From contig OY282459.1 of NCBI GenBank assembly GCA_958296285.1, forward strand, positions 1,668,999-1,732,998: a stretch of 64,000 nucleotides of DNA, read 5' to 3'. The first letter of the stretch is position 1, and each line of letters starts with the position of its first letter. Both the position numbers and the translations under genes were made by a program. The stretch is from an uncultured Alphaproteobacteria bacterium (lineage in GTDB: Bacteria > Pseudomonadota > Alphaproteobacteria > JAPOUT01 > G958296285). The notes below the pieces were generated by a model. The model ran no database searches. It worked only from the letters and a program-made list of their open reading frames with translations, and was not told the DNA's origin. Shown piece after piece: positions 25,842-35,450 of this stretch.

Positions 25842-26426
25842 CTAATCCATATAGATGACGACGTAGTTCTGCGCTTCGGTCGCGCCGCACGCGGATAGCG
25901 TGGCGGGCAGGACGCCTGCGAAAGTCGTTGCCGTTGCGGATCTGACAACGTTTGTGCCTGGGCTTGTGTTGCCATCGGCGGTCATCGCGGTTCCAGCGGC
26001 GGAGATTCCGAAGGCTTCGGCGTCAAAGCCGACAGCGCCCGTGAGCGCGTTTTCTATGCGCTGGCAAGCGTCTTCCGGGACGCCATTGACGACAAGAATG
26101 GCGTTTCTCTCGTCTCCTGCCGTTCCGACAGGTTCCAGAAAGTAATTGACGCCCGCGCCGAAGGGGTTGTCAAAGTCCGACAGCGCCGCGCCATCCAGAT
26201 CGTTATAATTGACGGCGGCGGCGAATTGTCCTCTGACGTCCGCGGCGGATCCGAGCAGCCTGCTAGTGGCGTCTCGGATAATCAAGCCCTGTTGAGCGTT
26301 GTTGTAGAGGGCAAGCCCTCCTGCGATAAAGGCGGTGGCGATTCCCAGCACCATCATCACTTCCACGAGAGTCACGCCTCGTTCTTGCGAGGGCGTGGTT
26401 TGGTTGTTTTTGCGATAAGAACACAT
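25842..26426 (-). CDS. type IVb major pilin candidate (PilS-like)
   Basis: A 194-residue prepilin: MCSYRKNNQTTPSQERG leader, cleavage before VTLVEVMMVLGIATAFIAGG with Glu at +5. A globular domain follows with paired Cys (EDACQRIENAL, LSACGATEAQ), the disulfide-bonded D-region of type IVb pilins. The ATG at 26426 has GGAGTG at good distance. It follows pilR as pilS does in R64. The long intergenic space upstream fits separate, higher expression. Confidence 0.85.
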   Translation of the reverse strand: MCSYRKNNQTTPSQERGVTLVEVMMVLGIATAFIAGGLALYNNAQQGLIIRDATSRLLGSAADVRGQFAAAVNYNDLDGAALSDFDNPFGAGVNYFLEPVGTAGDERNAILVVNGVPEDACQRIENALTGAVGFDAEAFGISAAGTAMTADGNTSPGTNVVRSATATTFAGVLPATLSACGATEAQNYVVIYMD

Positions 26427-26610
26427 GATACTCACTCCAAGTCTTTGTGGATCGGATCAGTTCCGCGAGGAGGGTTTTTTCCTCCTGAAGAGCCTCCTTG
26501 GGTTGAAAGACTAACAGAGGATAACATTTTTGGCAATATGTTTTATTGAAATGTGAAGTTGCGAAACCGCGTCCGCCGCCCCTATGCGAAGACGCTCTCG
26601 GCGGCTGCCG

Positions 26611-27714
26611 TTAGAGTCCGAGACTCGCGGTGATCTGCCCCTCCATGTCAAAGATAGACAAAACGGTTGTGGCGATGACAGAGGCTGCGAAAAAGAGGGC
26701 GACCGCGCGCAAAACGGCGGCTTGCGTCTTCAAACGGTCTTCGCTGTCCTCAATCCAATCGCGGGCGACCTGCTTGATCGCCTCGTCCGAAGAGGAGAGT
26801 CCCGCATAAACGGCGATGGTGAGATTGATTTCCAAATCGGGGAAGTTGTAGGGGCTATGCATAAGCGCGGAGCCCAGATCCATGCCGTTGGCGACTCGGA
26901 CTCGTATTGCGCCGTTTCGGGTTCGTATCCATTTTCCGGGCATTCTTTCCAACCGTCTCAGCGCTTCTATCTCGGTGATTCCTGCCGAGAGCATGGCGGC
27001 GAGGGAGAGGAGCCAGCTGGATCCCATCCACAAACGATAGACCGACCATGGCGGGATATTGTCAAAGATCGTCCGCGTGGGTCCCGACCATGATGGCATG
27101 CTGACGATGATGGCGATGATCAAAGCGGCGAGTCCTGTCAGATAAGCGGGCCACCACTTGGCGATATTTCCCGTGACATGAACGAAGATATTGGAGATTC
27201 CCGTCCATTCCACATCGGATGCGATATTGGTGAAAGCGGGCACGATATTGGTGCTGATTCCGATCATAATGATCAAGGCGATGACGATGACGACAGCGGG
27301 ATAAGAGAGTTCGCCGAGGAAGGAGGATTGGATTCGCTTCATGGCGAGATTGAGTTCAATGACGTTTTCCAGGGGTTTGATGGGGGTTCCGAAATCGGCG
27401 GCTTGGAGGATCATCATATCGCGTGACGGTATCCACCCTTCCATAGATTCGGAGAGGCTTTGCCCTGCGTAGATTCGCTGTCGGATTTGCTGGGCGGCGA
27501 GAGCTTGTGGGGTGAAGGGCCTGCTGCCGTTGATGGAGGCGATATGCTGTATTGTTTCCAGCGCCGAGACGATCGGGACGTTATTTTTGAGGAGGGCGGT
27601 GAGTTTTTTATAGAAGTCCAGTCTCTTTTTGCCGAGGAATTGCATTTTTCCGAAGGCGTGGTTGAGTTTATAAGAGAGGCTTTCCTGCTGGATGGGTCTG
27701 TCGGCGACGGCCAT
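26611..27714 (-). CDS. pilus inner-membrane platform protein (GspF family, PilR-like)
   Basis: A 367-residue GspF-type protein with two related halves: LDFYKKLTALLKNNVPIVSALETIQ and SWLLSLAAMLSAGITEIEALRRLER. It has three main membrane segments (near 150-170, 200-220, 340-362). It anchors the pilus assembly ATPase and pilin extraction in the inner membrane. It sits one base after the PilQ-type ATPase gene, as pilR follows pilQ in R64. Confidence 0.9.
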   Translation of the reverse strand: MAVADRPIQQESLSYKLNHAFGKMQFLGKKRLDFYKKLTALLKNNVPIVSALETIQHIASINGSRPFTPQALAAQQIRQRIYAGQSLSESMEGWIPSRDMMILQAADFGTPIKPLENVIELNLAMKRIQSSFLGELSYPAVVIVIALIIMIGISTNIVPAFTNIASDVEWTGISNIFVHVTGNIAKWWPAYLTGLAALIIAIIVSMPSWSGPTRTIFDNIPPWSVYRLWMGSSWLLSLAAMLSAGITEIEALRRLERMPGKWIRTRNGAIRVRVANGMDLGSALMHSPYNFPDLEINLTIAVYAGLSSSDEAIKQVARDWIEDSEDRLKTQAAVLRAVALFFAASVIATTVLSIFDMEGQITASLGL

Positions 27715-27715
27715 T

Positions 27716-30517
27716 TTAAGTCTCCTGGGTCATCCAGGGTTCTCTTGGGGTTTCGGTTTGGCTGCCCATGGTTTGCGGGGCTTGTTGGGCGGGCATATAG
27801 GGCGTTTCGTCCTCCTGACGCTCTTGGGACGCGACAGGGAAGAATCGCGCCGCGCCGCCGATCCTCTCAAACAGATCAATGGAGCTTTGGAAATCGCTGC
27901 ACCAGCGCTGAAGTTCCACGAAGTCTATGGTTCCGGCTTGGAGTTTTTCTATGGCATGGACTTGATAGGGGATGCCTTTGAGTTCCTCCAGCCAATATTT
28001 TTCGGCTTCCACCATTTTTCCTTCGCTCGCGAGGTGGAGGAATCGGATGTCTGGACGGATAACTTCGCCGATGACGGTTCTTCCGGTGTATCCGTTTCGG
28101 CATTTTTCGCAGCCTTTGGAGGCGACGAAGATTCCGTCTGGTCCGACTCCGGCTTTTTGGAATCTGAAGGCGATGTCGCGGACGTCAAATCGGGCGTAGC
28201 TGGGCGAGATTTCCTGCTCGCCTGACAAAGCGGCGGCGAGAGGCAGTCGGCAGGCTTCGCAGAGTTTTCTAGGAAGTCTTTGGGCGACAAGGACTCCGAT
28301 ATTTTCGGGATCGGCGATTTTATAGCCTTCCACGCCGATATCGGTGAGTCTGGGGATGGAGGATGACGCGCTGTTGGCGTGGAGGGTCGTCCAGACTTGG
28401 TGTCCTGACATGGCGGCGGAGAAGGCGAGGCGCGCGGATTCCTTGTCGCGCACCTCTCCGATGACGATGGTGTCGGGATCGGATCGGAAGGCGGCGTTGA
28501 TGGCTTTGGTGAATTCGCGGGCGCGGTCTTCGGCGGTTTCGGTTTCCGAGACCGGCATTTGATGGACTTCGTCAATGACATATTCCGGCGGGTCTTCCAC
28601 AGTGAGGATATGCCGCTCTTTGGATCCTGCGAGTCCGCCTTCTTCCTTGAGTTTTTCCAGCAGCACTTTGAGGGTGGTGGTTTTTCCCGATCCCGTCGGC
28701 CCCGAGACGATGGTAACTCCCGTTGTTTTGTATCGGGCGATGGCCATGGCTTTTTGATGTTCTTTAGACCATCCCAGATCGTTGAGGCTGGAGAGTTGCT
28801 CGCCCGTTTCGGAATAGAGGAGTCGGACGACAAGGATTCGCCCTCGGAAGACGAGGGGATTGAATTGAAGTCGGAGCGCTTGGAGTCCTGGTCGGAGGGC
28901 GGCGGCCATGGATGAGATTCGGGCTTCTTGGTAAGTGTGCATTTGATGCGAGATTCCTGACGTATCCGCCATATTGAAGGCGGCGATCATCAGGGCGCGT
29001 CCGTCCTGATGGCTGACTTCGGCGATTTTCTCAATGACGCCGTCCACGCGATATTCCACGGTGGTGAGGGTTGGCCAGAGGGTCATATGGATATCGGAGG
29101 CTCGCATTTCGGCGGCTTGGGAGACGATTTCTAGGAATTCGCGCTGTTTGTCGGTTTTGGCGCCGGCGACTTTTTCCTTGGCGACGTTGTCGCCTTTGAC
29201 TTCGTAGATTTTGAGGAGTCGGTGATACTCTATTCTTGCGATTCGGGTGATTTTGGTTCCCATGCGCCTGTGTCCCTCCACGAAGGAGATGACTTCGGGA
29301 TGGTTTTCGCGCCCTGTCACGATATAGAGGGTTCCGTCTTCAAAGAGGGCGAGGCTGTTTGTGAGGAAAGGGGATGTTTTGATTTGGCGTTCTGGTCCCG
29401 TGATGAGTTCATGCCTCATGAGTCGGGCTTCAAAGTTTTCGGCGCTTTCTTCTGGGGTATTTTGGAGGGATCCGCTTTTGGCGAAGAGGGAGGCGGATGC
29501 GGCGGGGGCGGAGTCCGCCGGAGCGGAGGTCATGGGGGATGGGGGAGATTGGGGGGGTTGGATTCCATTGACGCTTGGCGCGGGGGGCGTTGGCGTCTGT
29601 GTTTGGGTTTGGGGACGGGCGAAGAGATTTCCGTCCATGCCGTTTGGCGCGTTGTGGCGGGCTTGCGGCGATGCGGCTTGCGGCGATGCGGCTTGGGGCG
29701 ATGCTGCCGGCGGCGAGCCTGTTTGGGGGGGTTCGGCGAAGGTGGATGGCATGGGGCTTCGGAACGTAGCGGGAGCGCCTCGGATGGAAGGATCGGCTTC
29801 TTCCTTGAGCATTTTGAGGGAATGGGCGTAGATGGCGCGGATGGCTTCTTGGGTTCTGACCGAGATGGTCTGTTTGACGGGGAATCCCTTTCCCGCTTCG
29901 GATTCTAAGAAAGCGAGGACTTCGGGATGCTGTTCCTGTCCTTCTGTGACATAGAGGGTTCCGTCATCAAAGAGGGCCATATTTCGTGAGAGGAATGATG
30001 AGATGGGGACTTTTCCATAGAGTCCTGTTCGGATTCGGCTTCCCTGCTTGGGGAGGGGGATATTGTCGGCGTGGCTTTGGCGAGACGGCTCCGCGCCGCT
30101 GACGCTCGCGCCGCTGACGCCCGCGCCGCCACCGGCATGATGGGACGGCATCGCGCCGTTGAAGGCGTTGGCGTTGGCGGCGGGGGCGGCGGAGGGGGAG
30201 GCGTTGGCGGCGGGGGGGGCGTTGGACGCGGGGGGGGCGTTGGATGCGGGGCGCGCGGGGGGGAGGTTTTTGTTCATATCCTCCACATAGAGTTTTCGGA
30301 TTTCGGCGACGCTATCCAGATAGGTAATGTCGCGGATGGAGGTTCCTTTCTCGCGCTGTTCTTTGAGGAATCCGCTGATTTCGGGATGCTCTTGGGCTTC
30401 GCGGGCGATATAGACCGCGCCGTCATCAAAGAGGGCGAGATGTCGGGTGATGAATTCGGAAGCCGCGATGGGTTTTCCGAATCCGGTCAAGATGGTTCTT
30501 TGTGTTTCTTGCGTCAT
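27716..30517 (-). CDS. pilus assembly ATPase (PilQ/PilB type) with triplicated N-terminal domain
   Basis: A 933-residue protein. The C-terminal part (about 445-870) is a GspE/PilB-type ATPase: Walker A GPTGSGKTT near 606, Walker B TIVIGEVRD near 683-691, His box WTTLHANS. A zinc motif is formed by CEAC (753/756) and CEKC (803/806). The N-terminal half holds three copies of a domain of about 65-70 residues (about 10-78, 162-232, 373-440), each with ALFDDGTLYV-like and HPEV.F motifs, joined by Pro/Ala/Gln-rich linkers. R64 PilQ is much shorter. It probably powers pilus extension. Confidence 0.9.
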   Translation of the reverse strand: MTQETQRTILTGFGKPIAASEFITRHLALFDDGAVYIAREAQEHPEISGFLKEQREKGTSIRDITYLDSVAEIRKLYVEDMNKNLPPARPASNAPPASNAPPAANASPSAAPAANANAFNGAMPSHHAGGGAGVSGASVSGAEPSRQSHADNIPLPKQGSRIRTGLYGKVPISSFLSRNMALFDDGTLYVTEGQEQHPEVLAFLESEAGKGFPVKQTISVRTQEAIRAIYAHSLKMLKEEADPSIRGAPATFRSPMPSTFAEPPQTGSPPAASPQAASPQAASPQARHNAPNGMDGNLFARPQTQTQTPTPPAPSVNGIQPPQSPPSPMTSAPADSAPAASASLFAKSGSLQNTPEESAENFEARLMRHELITGPERQIKTSPFLTNSLALFEDGTLYIVTGRENHPEVISFVEGHRRMGTKITRIARIEYHRLLKIYEVKGDNVAKEKVAGAKTDKQREFLEIVSQAAEMRASDIHMTLWPTLTTVEYRVDGVIEKIAEVSHQDGRALMIAAFNMADTSGISHQMHTYQEARISSMAAALRPGLQALRLQFNPLVFRGRILVVRLLYSETGEQLSSLNDLGWSKEHQKAMAIARYKTTGVTIVSGPTGSGKTTTLKVLLEKLKEEGGLAGSKERHILTVEDPPEYVIDEVHQMPVSETETAEDRAREFTKAINAAFRSDPDTIVIGEVRDKESARLAFSAAMSGHQVWTTLHANSASSSIPRLTDIGVEGYKIADPENIGVLVAQRLPRKLCEACRLPLAAALSGEQEISPSYARFDVRDIAFRFQKAGVGPDGIFVASKGCEKCRNGYTGRTVIGEVIRPDIRFLHLASEGKMVEAEKYWLEELKGIPYQVHAIEKLQAGTIDFVELQRWCSDFQSSIDLFERIGGAARFFPVASQERQEDETPYMPAQQAPQTMGSQTETPREPWMTQET

Positions 30518-30530
30518 GGCTGTGGGGCGC

Positions 30531-31487
30531 TTATTGGTCTTGCTCTTCGGCGGCGAGCGGCGAGGCGAGAGATGTGATGGCGTCCGCGCCATCGGGTCTG
30601 GCTTCGGCCATGGGGAGGGCGTAGAGTTGCTCGGTCTCCTGATTGACGACGATCACGCTGCGCGGGGTGATTTGGTAGATGGCGTATTTTTGGGTGTAGG
30701 AGGAATGGATGAGGGGGTCGCCTTTCCGCACTGAGACGATCGCGCCATGAGGGGCGATGAGTTCGGCGCGCAGGCGTTTTCCTTTTCCGGAGATTGTCCA
30801 GATGCTATGGGCGGGATATTCTTCGGGTTTTTCTTCGGCGACTTCTTCTTTGCTTTCGTTTTTGCCGCCGTCTTTTTCGGTCGCCGGGTTTTCCTGCGGC
30901 GGCGTGATGGCGGCGGCGGGGACGGGGGGGGCGGGGGCTGCGACAGGCAGAGCGGCGGCTTCGGGTTTTGACGGCGGCTGGCTCAGCCTTTGCAGTTGCT
31001 CATATTCTTGCCGCAGTCTCTCTAGGGCGATTTGCTCTCGGATGAGCATTTTTTTCTCTTGGATGTCGCCGATTTCATCTAGGAGTTTTTGGCTTTCGCT
31101 GTCTGTCGTGAGGTCAAAGCCTCCGAAATCGTCTTGGTCTTGGTTTTTGGCGGGGGCGGGGGGGGGGGCTTGGGCGGCGGCGTTAGGCGCGGCGGGGAGA
31201 GCGGCGTTGTTGGCGGCGGCGGGGCGTCTTGACGCGGGGTCGGCGGCAGCTGGATCGGCGGCGGCGGCGTTAGGCGCGGCGGGCGCGGGGTTGTTGGGGG
31301 CGGCGGGATCGGCGGCAGCTGGGTCGGCGGCGGCGCTAGGGGGCGGATCAGGGATGAATGGTTTTGATTGAGGAGAGACAGTCGGTTTCGTCTCGCCGCC
31401 TTCTTGGGCGGCGGCGGGGTCGGCGGAGCTTGTCGCGGCGGACAGAGCGACCGCGAGGAGCGAGAATATTATCCAATCAGGGCGCAT
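30531..31487 (-). CDS. pilP: type IV pilus biogenesis protein PilP
   Basis: A 318-residue protein: signal peptide (MRPDWIIFSLLAVALSAATS), then a long Ala/Pro/Asp low-complexity linker (ADPAAADPAAP type). A coiled-coil segment (LLDEIGDIQEKKMLIREQIALE) follows. A C-terminal PilP domain (YPAHSIWTISGKGKRLRAEL, GDPLIHSSYTQKYAIYQITP) resembles the GspC/PilP homology region that contacts the secretin. The low-complexity linker makes it about twice the length of R64 PilP. An in-frame ATG at 31517 is an alternative start. Confidence 0.83.
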   Translation of the reverse strand: MRPDWIIFSLLAVALSAATSSADPAAAQEGGETKPTVSPQSKPFIPDPPPSAAADPAAADPAAPNNPAPAAPNAAAADPAAADPASRRPAAANNAALPAAPNAAAQAPPPAPAKNQDQDDFGGFDLTTDSESQKLLDEIGDIQEKKMLIREQIALERLRQEYEQLQRLSQPPSKPEAAALPVAAPAPPVPAAAITPPQENPATEKDGGKNESKEEVAEEKPEEYPAHSIWTISGKGKRLRAELIAPHGAIVSVRKGDPLIHSSYTQKYAIYQITPRSVIVVNQETEQLYALPMAEARPDGADAITSLASPLAAEEQDQ

Positions 31488-31529
31488 TGCCCGTGCCTTT
31501 CGGCCTCCGCTCGGCATGTGGGATTGTTT

Positions 31530-32828
31530 TCAGCCTGCGTCTTTGGCATGGATGAATCCTTCCATGGTCCAGCTTTTATTCTGGTGGTCAAAGCGGATGA
31601 CATATACCACAGATCCGCCCATTCTGTAAAGGGGGTAGAAGACCTTTTCCGGCGCGACTTGGGTTGAGACGGTGAACATGATTCCCCTTCCCTTTTTGGC
31701 GATCGTGCCGGGGGGAGGAGCGATGATGCGGTTGTCCAGTTCGGATCGGTTGATGGAGAGGTTGATTTGGGTTCTCTGTCGGAGCGACCAGAGTTTGATT
31801 TCAATATCTTCGCTGGAGAGTTCTGGCGGGGTTTCGCCGATGTCGTTTTTTTCGGGCGTCCAGCTTCTAGAGAGGGACGCGGTTTGTCCTGCCGGTCCAA
31901 AATTGATTTTTTCTCCTGGGAACAGTCTCTCGGCATATTTGCGGAAGATGCTGGCGGTTCCTGTGCTTCTGTTCCAATCGGCGGTGATTTTGCGCTCTCG
32001 GAGGTCGCAGACGACATGGATTCCGATCCATCCCGGGATTTTGAGGAAGGCTTTATAGAAGTCGCGGATATTTTTCATGCAGGCTTTATGGACGGCGGCG
32101 CTTTTCGGGAGATATTTCCAAGCGGGCTGGACGACCTCTTTTGGCGCTACGGGCTGGTTAAAAGTTTCTGGGATGACGATTGGGATATCTTGGCCGATAT
32201 ATCGCTGCGCGCCATAGAGGGCGATCGCGCAGATGGCGGCGGCGGCGAGGATATAGATTTTGTTTCCGCCTTTTGTCGGGGTCAGTCGGCTGTGTCCTGG
32301 TTTTTTGAAGAAGGAGTCCAGCGGGACGTCTTTGGCGTTAGGGATGTTCCAATGATCGGGGGCGATGATTTGGTTCCAATCGTCCGTGAGGGCGTTTTGC
32401 TGAATGATGGCGTGGGCTTCCTGCTCGGATTCCCAGACTCCGTCGCCATTGGGGTAGATGGCGCCGGCTTTGATGATGCATGACCAGAATTTGTCTTCCA
32501 CGCGCCATGCTCCGAGGAATGATGAATCGGCGGGGATATTTTGGAAGAGGGTTTCGGCGGCGGAGAGAAGGTTGGAGGCGTAATCGCCTTTTTCGTGTCC
32601 GACCGCATATTGGGGGACTCCGTCCTGTTTGACGCAGACGAAGGGATGGTTTTCGGGGAGTTTGCTCGCGAATCGGATGGCTTCGGCGCGGATGGCTCTC
32701 GCGCTGGTGAGGTTTGTGACCTGCCAGAAGAGTCCGAGCGCGTATCGTCTTCCGTTGAGCGTCAAGCGATAGCCTCGGAGCGCGGCGGCGGAGGCGGATG
32801 CGGATTTTGTGGCGCTGGGGTCGCTCAT
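31530..32828 (-). CDS. pilO: type IVb pilus protein PilO2
   Basis: A 432-residue protein with the PilO2 pattern: N-terminal soluble domain (GYRLTLNGRRYALGLFWQ, FVCVKQDGVPQYAVG, DDWNQIIAPDHWN), one membrane helix (about 192-212, KIYILAAAAICAIALYGAQ) and a periplasmic C-terminal domain. In R64 and related systems it is an inner-membrane accessory protein of the pilus machine. It lies between pilN and pilP as expected. Confidence 0.85.
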   Translation of the reverse strand: MSDPSATKSASASAAALRGYRLTLNGRRYALGLFWQVTNLTSARAIRAEAIRFASKLPENHPFVCVKQDGVPQYAVGHEKGDYASNLLSAAETLFQNIPADSSFLGAWRVEDKFWSCIIKAGAIYPNGDGVWESEQEAHAIIQQNALTDDWNQIIAPDHWNIPNAKDVPLDSFFKKPGHSRLTPTKGGNKIYILAAAAICAIALYGAQRYIGQDIPIVIPETFNQPVAPKEVVQPAWKYLPKSAAVHKACMKNIRDFYKAFLKIPGWIGIHVVCDLRERKITADWNRSTGTASIFRKYAERLFPGEKINFGPAGQTASLSRSWTPEKNDIGETPPELSSEDIEIKLWSLRQRTQINLSINRSELDNRIIAPPPGTIAKKGRGIMFTVSTQVAPEKVFYPLYRMGGSVVYVIRFDHQNKSWTMEGFIHAKDAG

Positions 32829-32860
32829 CGGCTCTTTCGAGATTTTAGGATTTTAGGATT

Positions 32861-34531
32861 TTAGGATTTGATGATGGTCGGCGTCACCAAAATAATGACC
32901 ATGCTGCGTTCCGTGCGCCCGAAGCGCTGTCCTCCGAGGATGATATTGTCGGGATGTCCCGTTCCTCGGCGATCGGTTCGGTCGGTTTTTCGCTCAAAGC
33001 CTGCCATGATGAAGGTGTGTCCGTTTGGGATGATCGTCTCCTGCATAAAGGATTGCGTCGCGGTTTCGGGCTGCTGGACGGCGTTCTCGCCCGTTCCGAA
33101 ACTTTCTATGCTGAGGAAGGTGTCTATATTGAGCGAGATATCCACTTGGACTCTCTCTCGGTCTAGGATTCGCGGTCTGAGGGTCATAAAGATTCCGGTC
33201 GTGACTTCGCCTGGCGTGTAGTTTGTGACTTGGGTTCCCGCTTGGTCGCCTTGGACGGTGGTTTGGACGCTTGCGAGATAGGCGCGGGTTTGGGTGGATT
33301 GGATGGGCGTTGGCTTTCCGTTTCGGGTTCTGGTGTCGGCGGTTGTGAGGATTCCGACATTTCCATAGGTGCTGAGGGCGCTGATGAAGGAGTCGCGCGT
33401 GCCGCCCGCGTCTGTTCCCTGTCCTGATCCCTGATAGGTGATGGTGTTGGCGGCGGTTCCGCCTTCAATGAGGGCTCCTGTGGCTAAAGAGAAGCTGGTC
33501 AGCCCGATTCCCGAAAGGTCAAAGATTTTCATGATGATTTCGGCGGCGTTGAGATTTTCCAAATTCAAGCCGTAATTGTCTTCGCTGTTGAGGGTGAATT
33601 CAATGATTTGGACTCCGAGATGGATTTGCTCGGTAAAATAATCGTTTCGCTCTTTGATGATGGCGGCGACTTTTCGCATGACGGCGGGGGTTGTCGTGAC
33701 GGTGATTTTCCCTATGGATGGGGAGAGGGAGATGTTGGAGTTCGCCGGGAGGAGATTTTGGATGGCGGCTTGGATGTCCTCCCATTCATTGAGGCTCGCG
33801 CTTTGATCAAAGGAGATGCTGGCGGATCCGCCGCCGCCTCCGCCTCCGTCTCCGCCGTCCGCGGCGGCGCCGTCTCCGCCGCCGCCTCCGCCGCCTGACG
33901 AGACGGCAGCTGATGTGCTGATCGTGTTGGGCGGGGCGTAGAAATCAAAGGTTTTGGTGATGAATCGGGTGAAGGTGATGGTGTCTTCGCGGCCGTCATA
34001 GATCCAATGGGCGTCAAAGGCGTGGGCGACAGCGTTGAGGAGTCCGCGCAGATCGCCGTCATAGAGGATTTTATGGGACGGGGGCGAGACGGCGATGGAT
34101 GCGGCTTGGGTTCGCTCCTGCTCCACATAGACTTTGAGTCCTGTGACTTCCTTGATTTTATAGGCGGCGGTTTGGAGATCCACCGGGAGGGCTGTGACGA
34201 GGGTGACTTGTCGCTGGTCTAGGATTTTAGAGGGAAGGGGTCTGGTGCTGTTTCGGAAAGCGCGGGCGGTGTCTCCGATCCAGATGGCGTTTTCATATCG
34301 GACGATTTGTCGGGACTTGTCTTTATTTTCCTCAAGCTCGGCTTGGAGCCCATCGTTATGCTGTTTGATGAGATTTTTATTGCGAAGGATTCTGTCTTCC
34401 GCCTCTCGGAAAGCCATGCAGGAGGCGGAGGCGAGAAGAGCGACAATCGCGCCTGTTTTCAGAACGCTCGCGCAGAGGAGCGTTTTTTTTTGACGGCGCG
34501 TCCGTTGGGCGCGCTCAATAGTCGCCTTCAT
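32861..34531 (-). CDS. pilN: type IVb pilus secretin PilN
   Basis: A 556-residue outer-membrane secretin. The N-terminal signal ends SASCMAF, an imperfect lipobox. The N domain (QVTLVTALPVDLQTAAYKIKE, LKVYVEQE) precedes two poly-Gly linkers (near 222-250). The secretin core has GKITVTTTPAVMRKVAAII, LGVQIIEFTLN and TLRPRILDRERVQVDISL. The end PNGHTFIMAGFERKTDRT...VIILVTPTII is the typical secretin signature. It overlaps pilL by 17 bases. Confidence 0.9.
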   Translation of the reverse strand: MKATIERAQRTRRQKKTLLCASVLKTGAIVALLASASCMAFREAEDRILRNKNLIKQHNDGLQAELEENKDKSRQIVRYENAIWIGDTARAFRNSTRPLPSKILDQRQVTLVTALPVDLQTAAYKIKEVTGLKVYVEQERTQAASIAVSPPSHKILYDGDLRGLLNAVAHAFDAHWIYDGREDTITFTRFITKTFDFYAPPNTISTSAAVSSGGGGGGGDGAAADGGDGGGGGGGSASISFDQSASLNEWEDIQAAIQNLLPANSNISLSPSIGKITVTTTPAVMRKVAAIIKERNDYFTEQIHLGVQIIEFTLNSEDNYGLNLENLNAAEIIMKIFDLSGIGLTSFSLATGALIEGGTAANTITYQGSGQGTDAGGTRDSFISALSTYGNVGILTTADTRTRNGKPTPIQSTQTRAYLASVQTTVQGDQAGTQVTNYTPGEVTTGIFMTLRPRILDRERVQVDISLNIDTFLSIESFGTGENAVQQPETATQSFMQETIIPNGHTFIMAGFERKTDRTDRRGTGHPDNIILGGQRFGRTERSMVIILVTPTIIKS

Positions 34532-35225
34532 AGTTTCGGATGACGGCGACGCGATTTTTATAGAAGGTGGCATAGACGGGAGGGTTGTTGTCTTGAAGGG
34601 CTTCCAAGAGTTGTTGGACGGCTTCCGGGAAGTCTCCCGAGAATGCGGCGTCCGCTTCTATGGGATATTCATAGGCGGCGCGCCAGATGACTTTCCACTC
34701 GGCTTGCTCGCCCCATTTTTCAAAGGTGCTGTGGAGCGTATCGCCTTCTTTGACTGGCCAGACTCGGGTTTTTCTTTCTCCCTCGCCGATTGGGATGAAA
34801 GGATCGCGGCTTGGTTTTTTGGGCAGTTGGAGCTGCGTGATGGTTCTCTCGGCGTCTTTCGGGGATTTTTTGCTCGCCGATTTTGTCGGGGTTTCGTCCT
34901 TTTTGGCGAGGCGTTTTTGGGTTTCCTGTTTTTTGCCCATTTTGTCGGATTTTTTCGGCGCGGCGTCGCAGCCTTTGAGCGCGGCGCTTTTTCTTCCGCC
35001 TTCGCCGATCATCATATGTTTTTGGATTTCCAGCAGCGCTTGGCTTTGGATTTTATAGAGTTCCAGCAGCGCTTGGAAGGTGATGTCCTCCTGCTCTTTG
35101 GCGATCTGCTCGGCGTCCATCTCCATGGAGGCGTCTCCCATTTGGTCTTCTGGGATCGTTTCGCAGGCGGCGAATAGGAGCGCGGCGGCTGTCGCGGAGA
35201 TGATGCGGATATTGGCGGCGTGCAT
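34515..35225 (-). CDS. pilL: PilL-like lipoprotein with TcpQ domain
   Basis: A 236-residue lipoprotein with lipobox LLFAAC. A Lys-rich linker (about 90-150) follows. The C-terminal TcpQ-type domain (VWPVKEGDTLHSTFEKWGEQ, WRAAYEYPIEADAAFSGDF, PPVYATFYKNRVAVI) is used by type IVb systems to stabilise the secretin. AGGAG lies 7 bases before the ATG at 35225, so I prefer this to the ATG at 35240. It is the first gene of the pilus operon. The 225-base region to the divergent MFS gene holds a few direct repeats of GGCGGGTGT. Confidence 0.85.
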   Translation of the reverse strand: MHAANIRIISATAAALLFAACETIPEDQMGDASMEMDAEQIAKEQEDITFQALLELYKIQSQALLEIQKHMMIGEGGRKSAALKGCDAAPKKSDKMGKKQETQKRLAKKDETPTKSASKKSPKDAERTITQLQLPKKPSRDPFIPIGEGERKTRVWPVKEGDTLHSTFEKWGEQAEWKVIWRAAYEYPIEADAAFSGDFPEAVQQLLEALQDNNPPVYATFYKNRVAVIRNYEGDY

Positions 35226-35450
35226 GATCTTTCTCCTCATTTGTCTTGGCGGGTGTCTTGGCGGGTGTTTTGGCGAGATGGCGGGCGGGGGGTGGATTTT
35301 AAGTATGGGGGGATTTTCTTAAAATTTGGTTACGCGGAGCGAAAAAAGGCATGAGGGATTCTCGCTTATTTTGGAAGTTTTTGCAAGGGCTGATAGAAAA
35401 GTCTAGTCTTCGGCGCGGGGGCTGACGGTTTGGCTTGACGAGGAGGTCGC

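Noticed and set aside
18472..35225. An R64-type shufflon or PilV adhesin.
   Set aside because: No inverted sfx-like sites, no tyrosine recombinase and no PilV-like protein were found. The 252-residue pilin-like protein is only a possible minor pilin.
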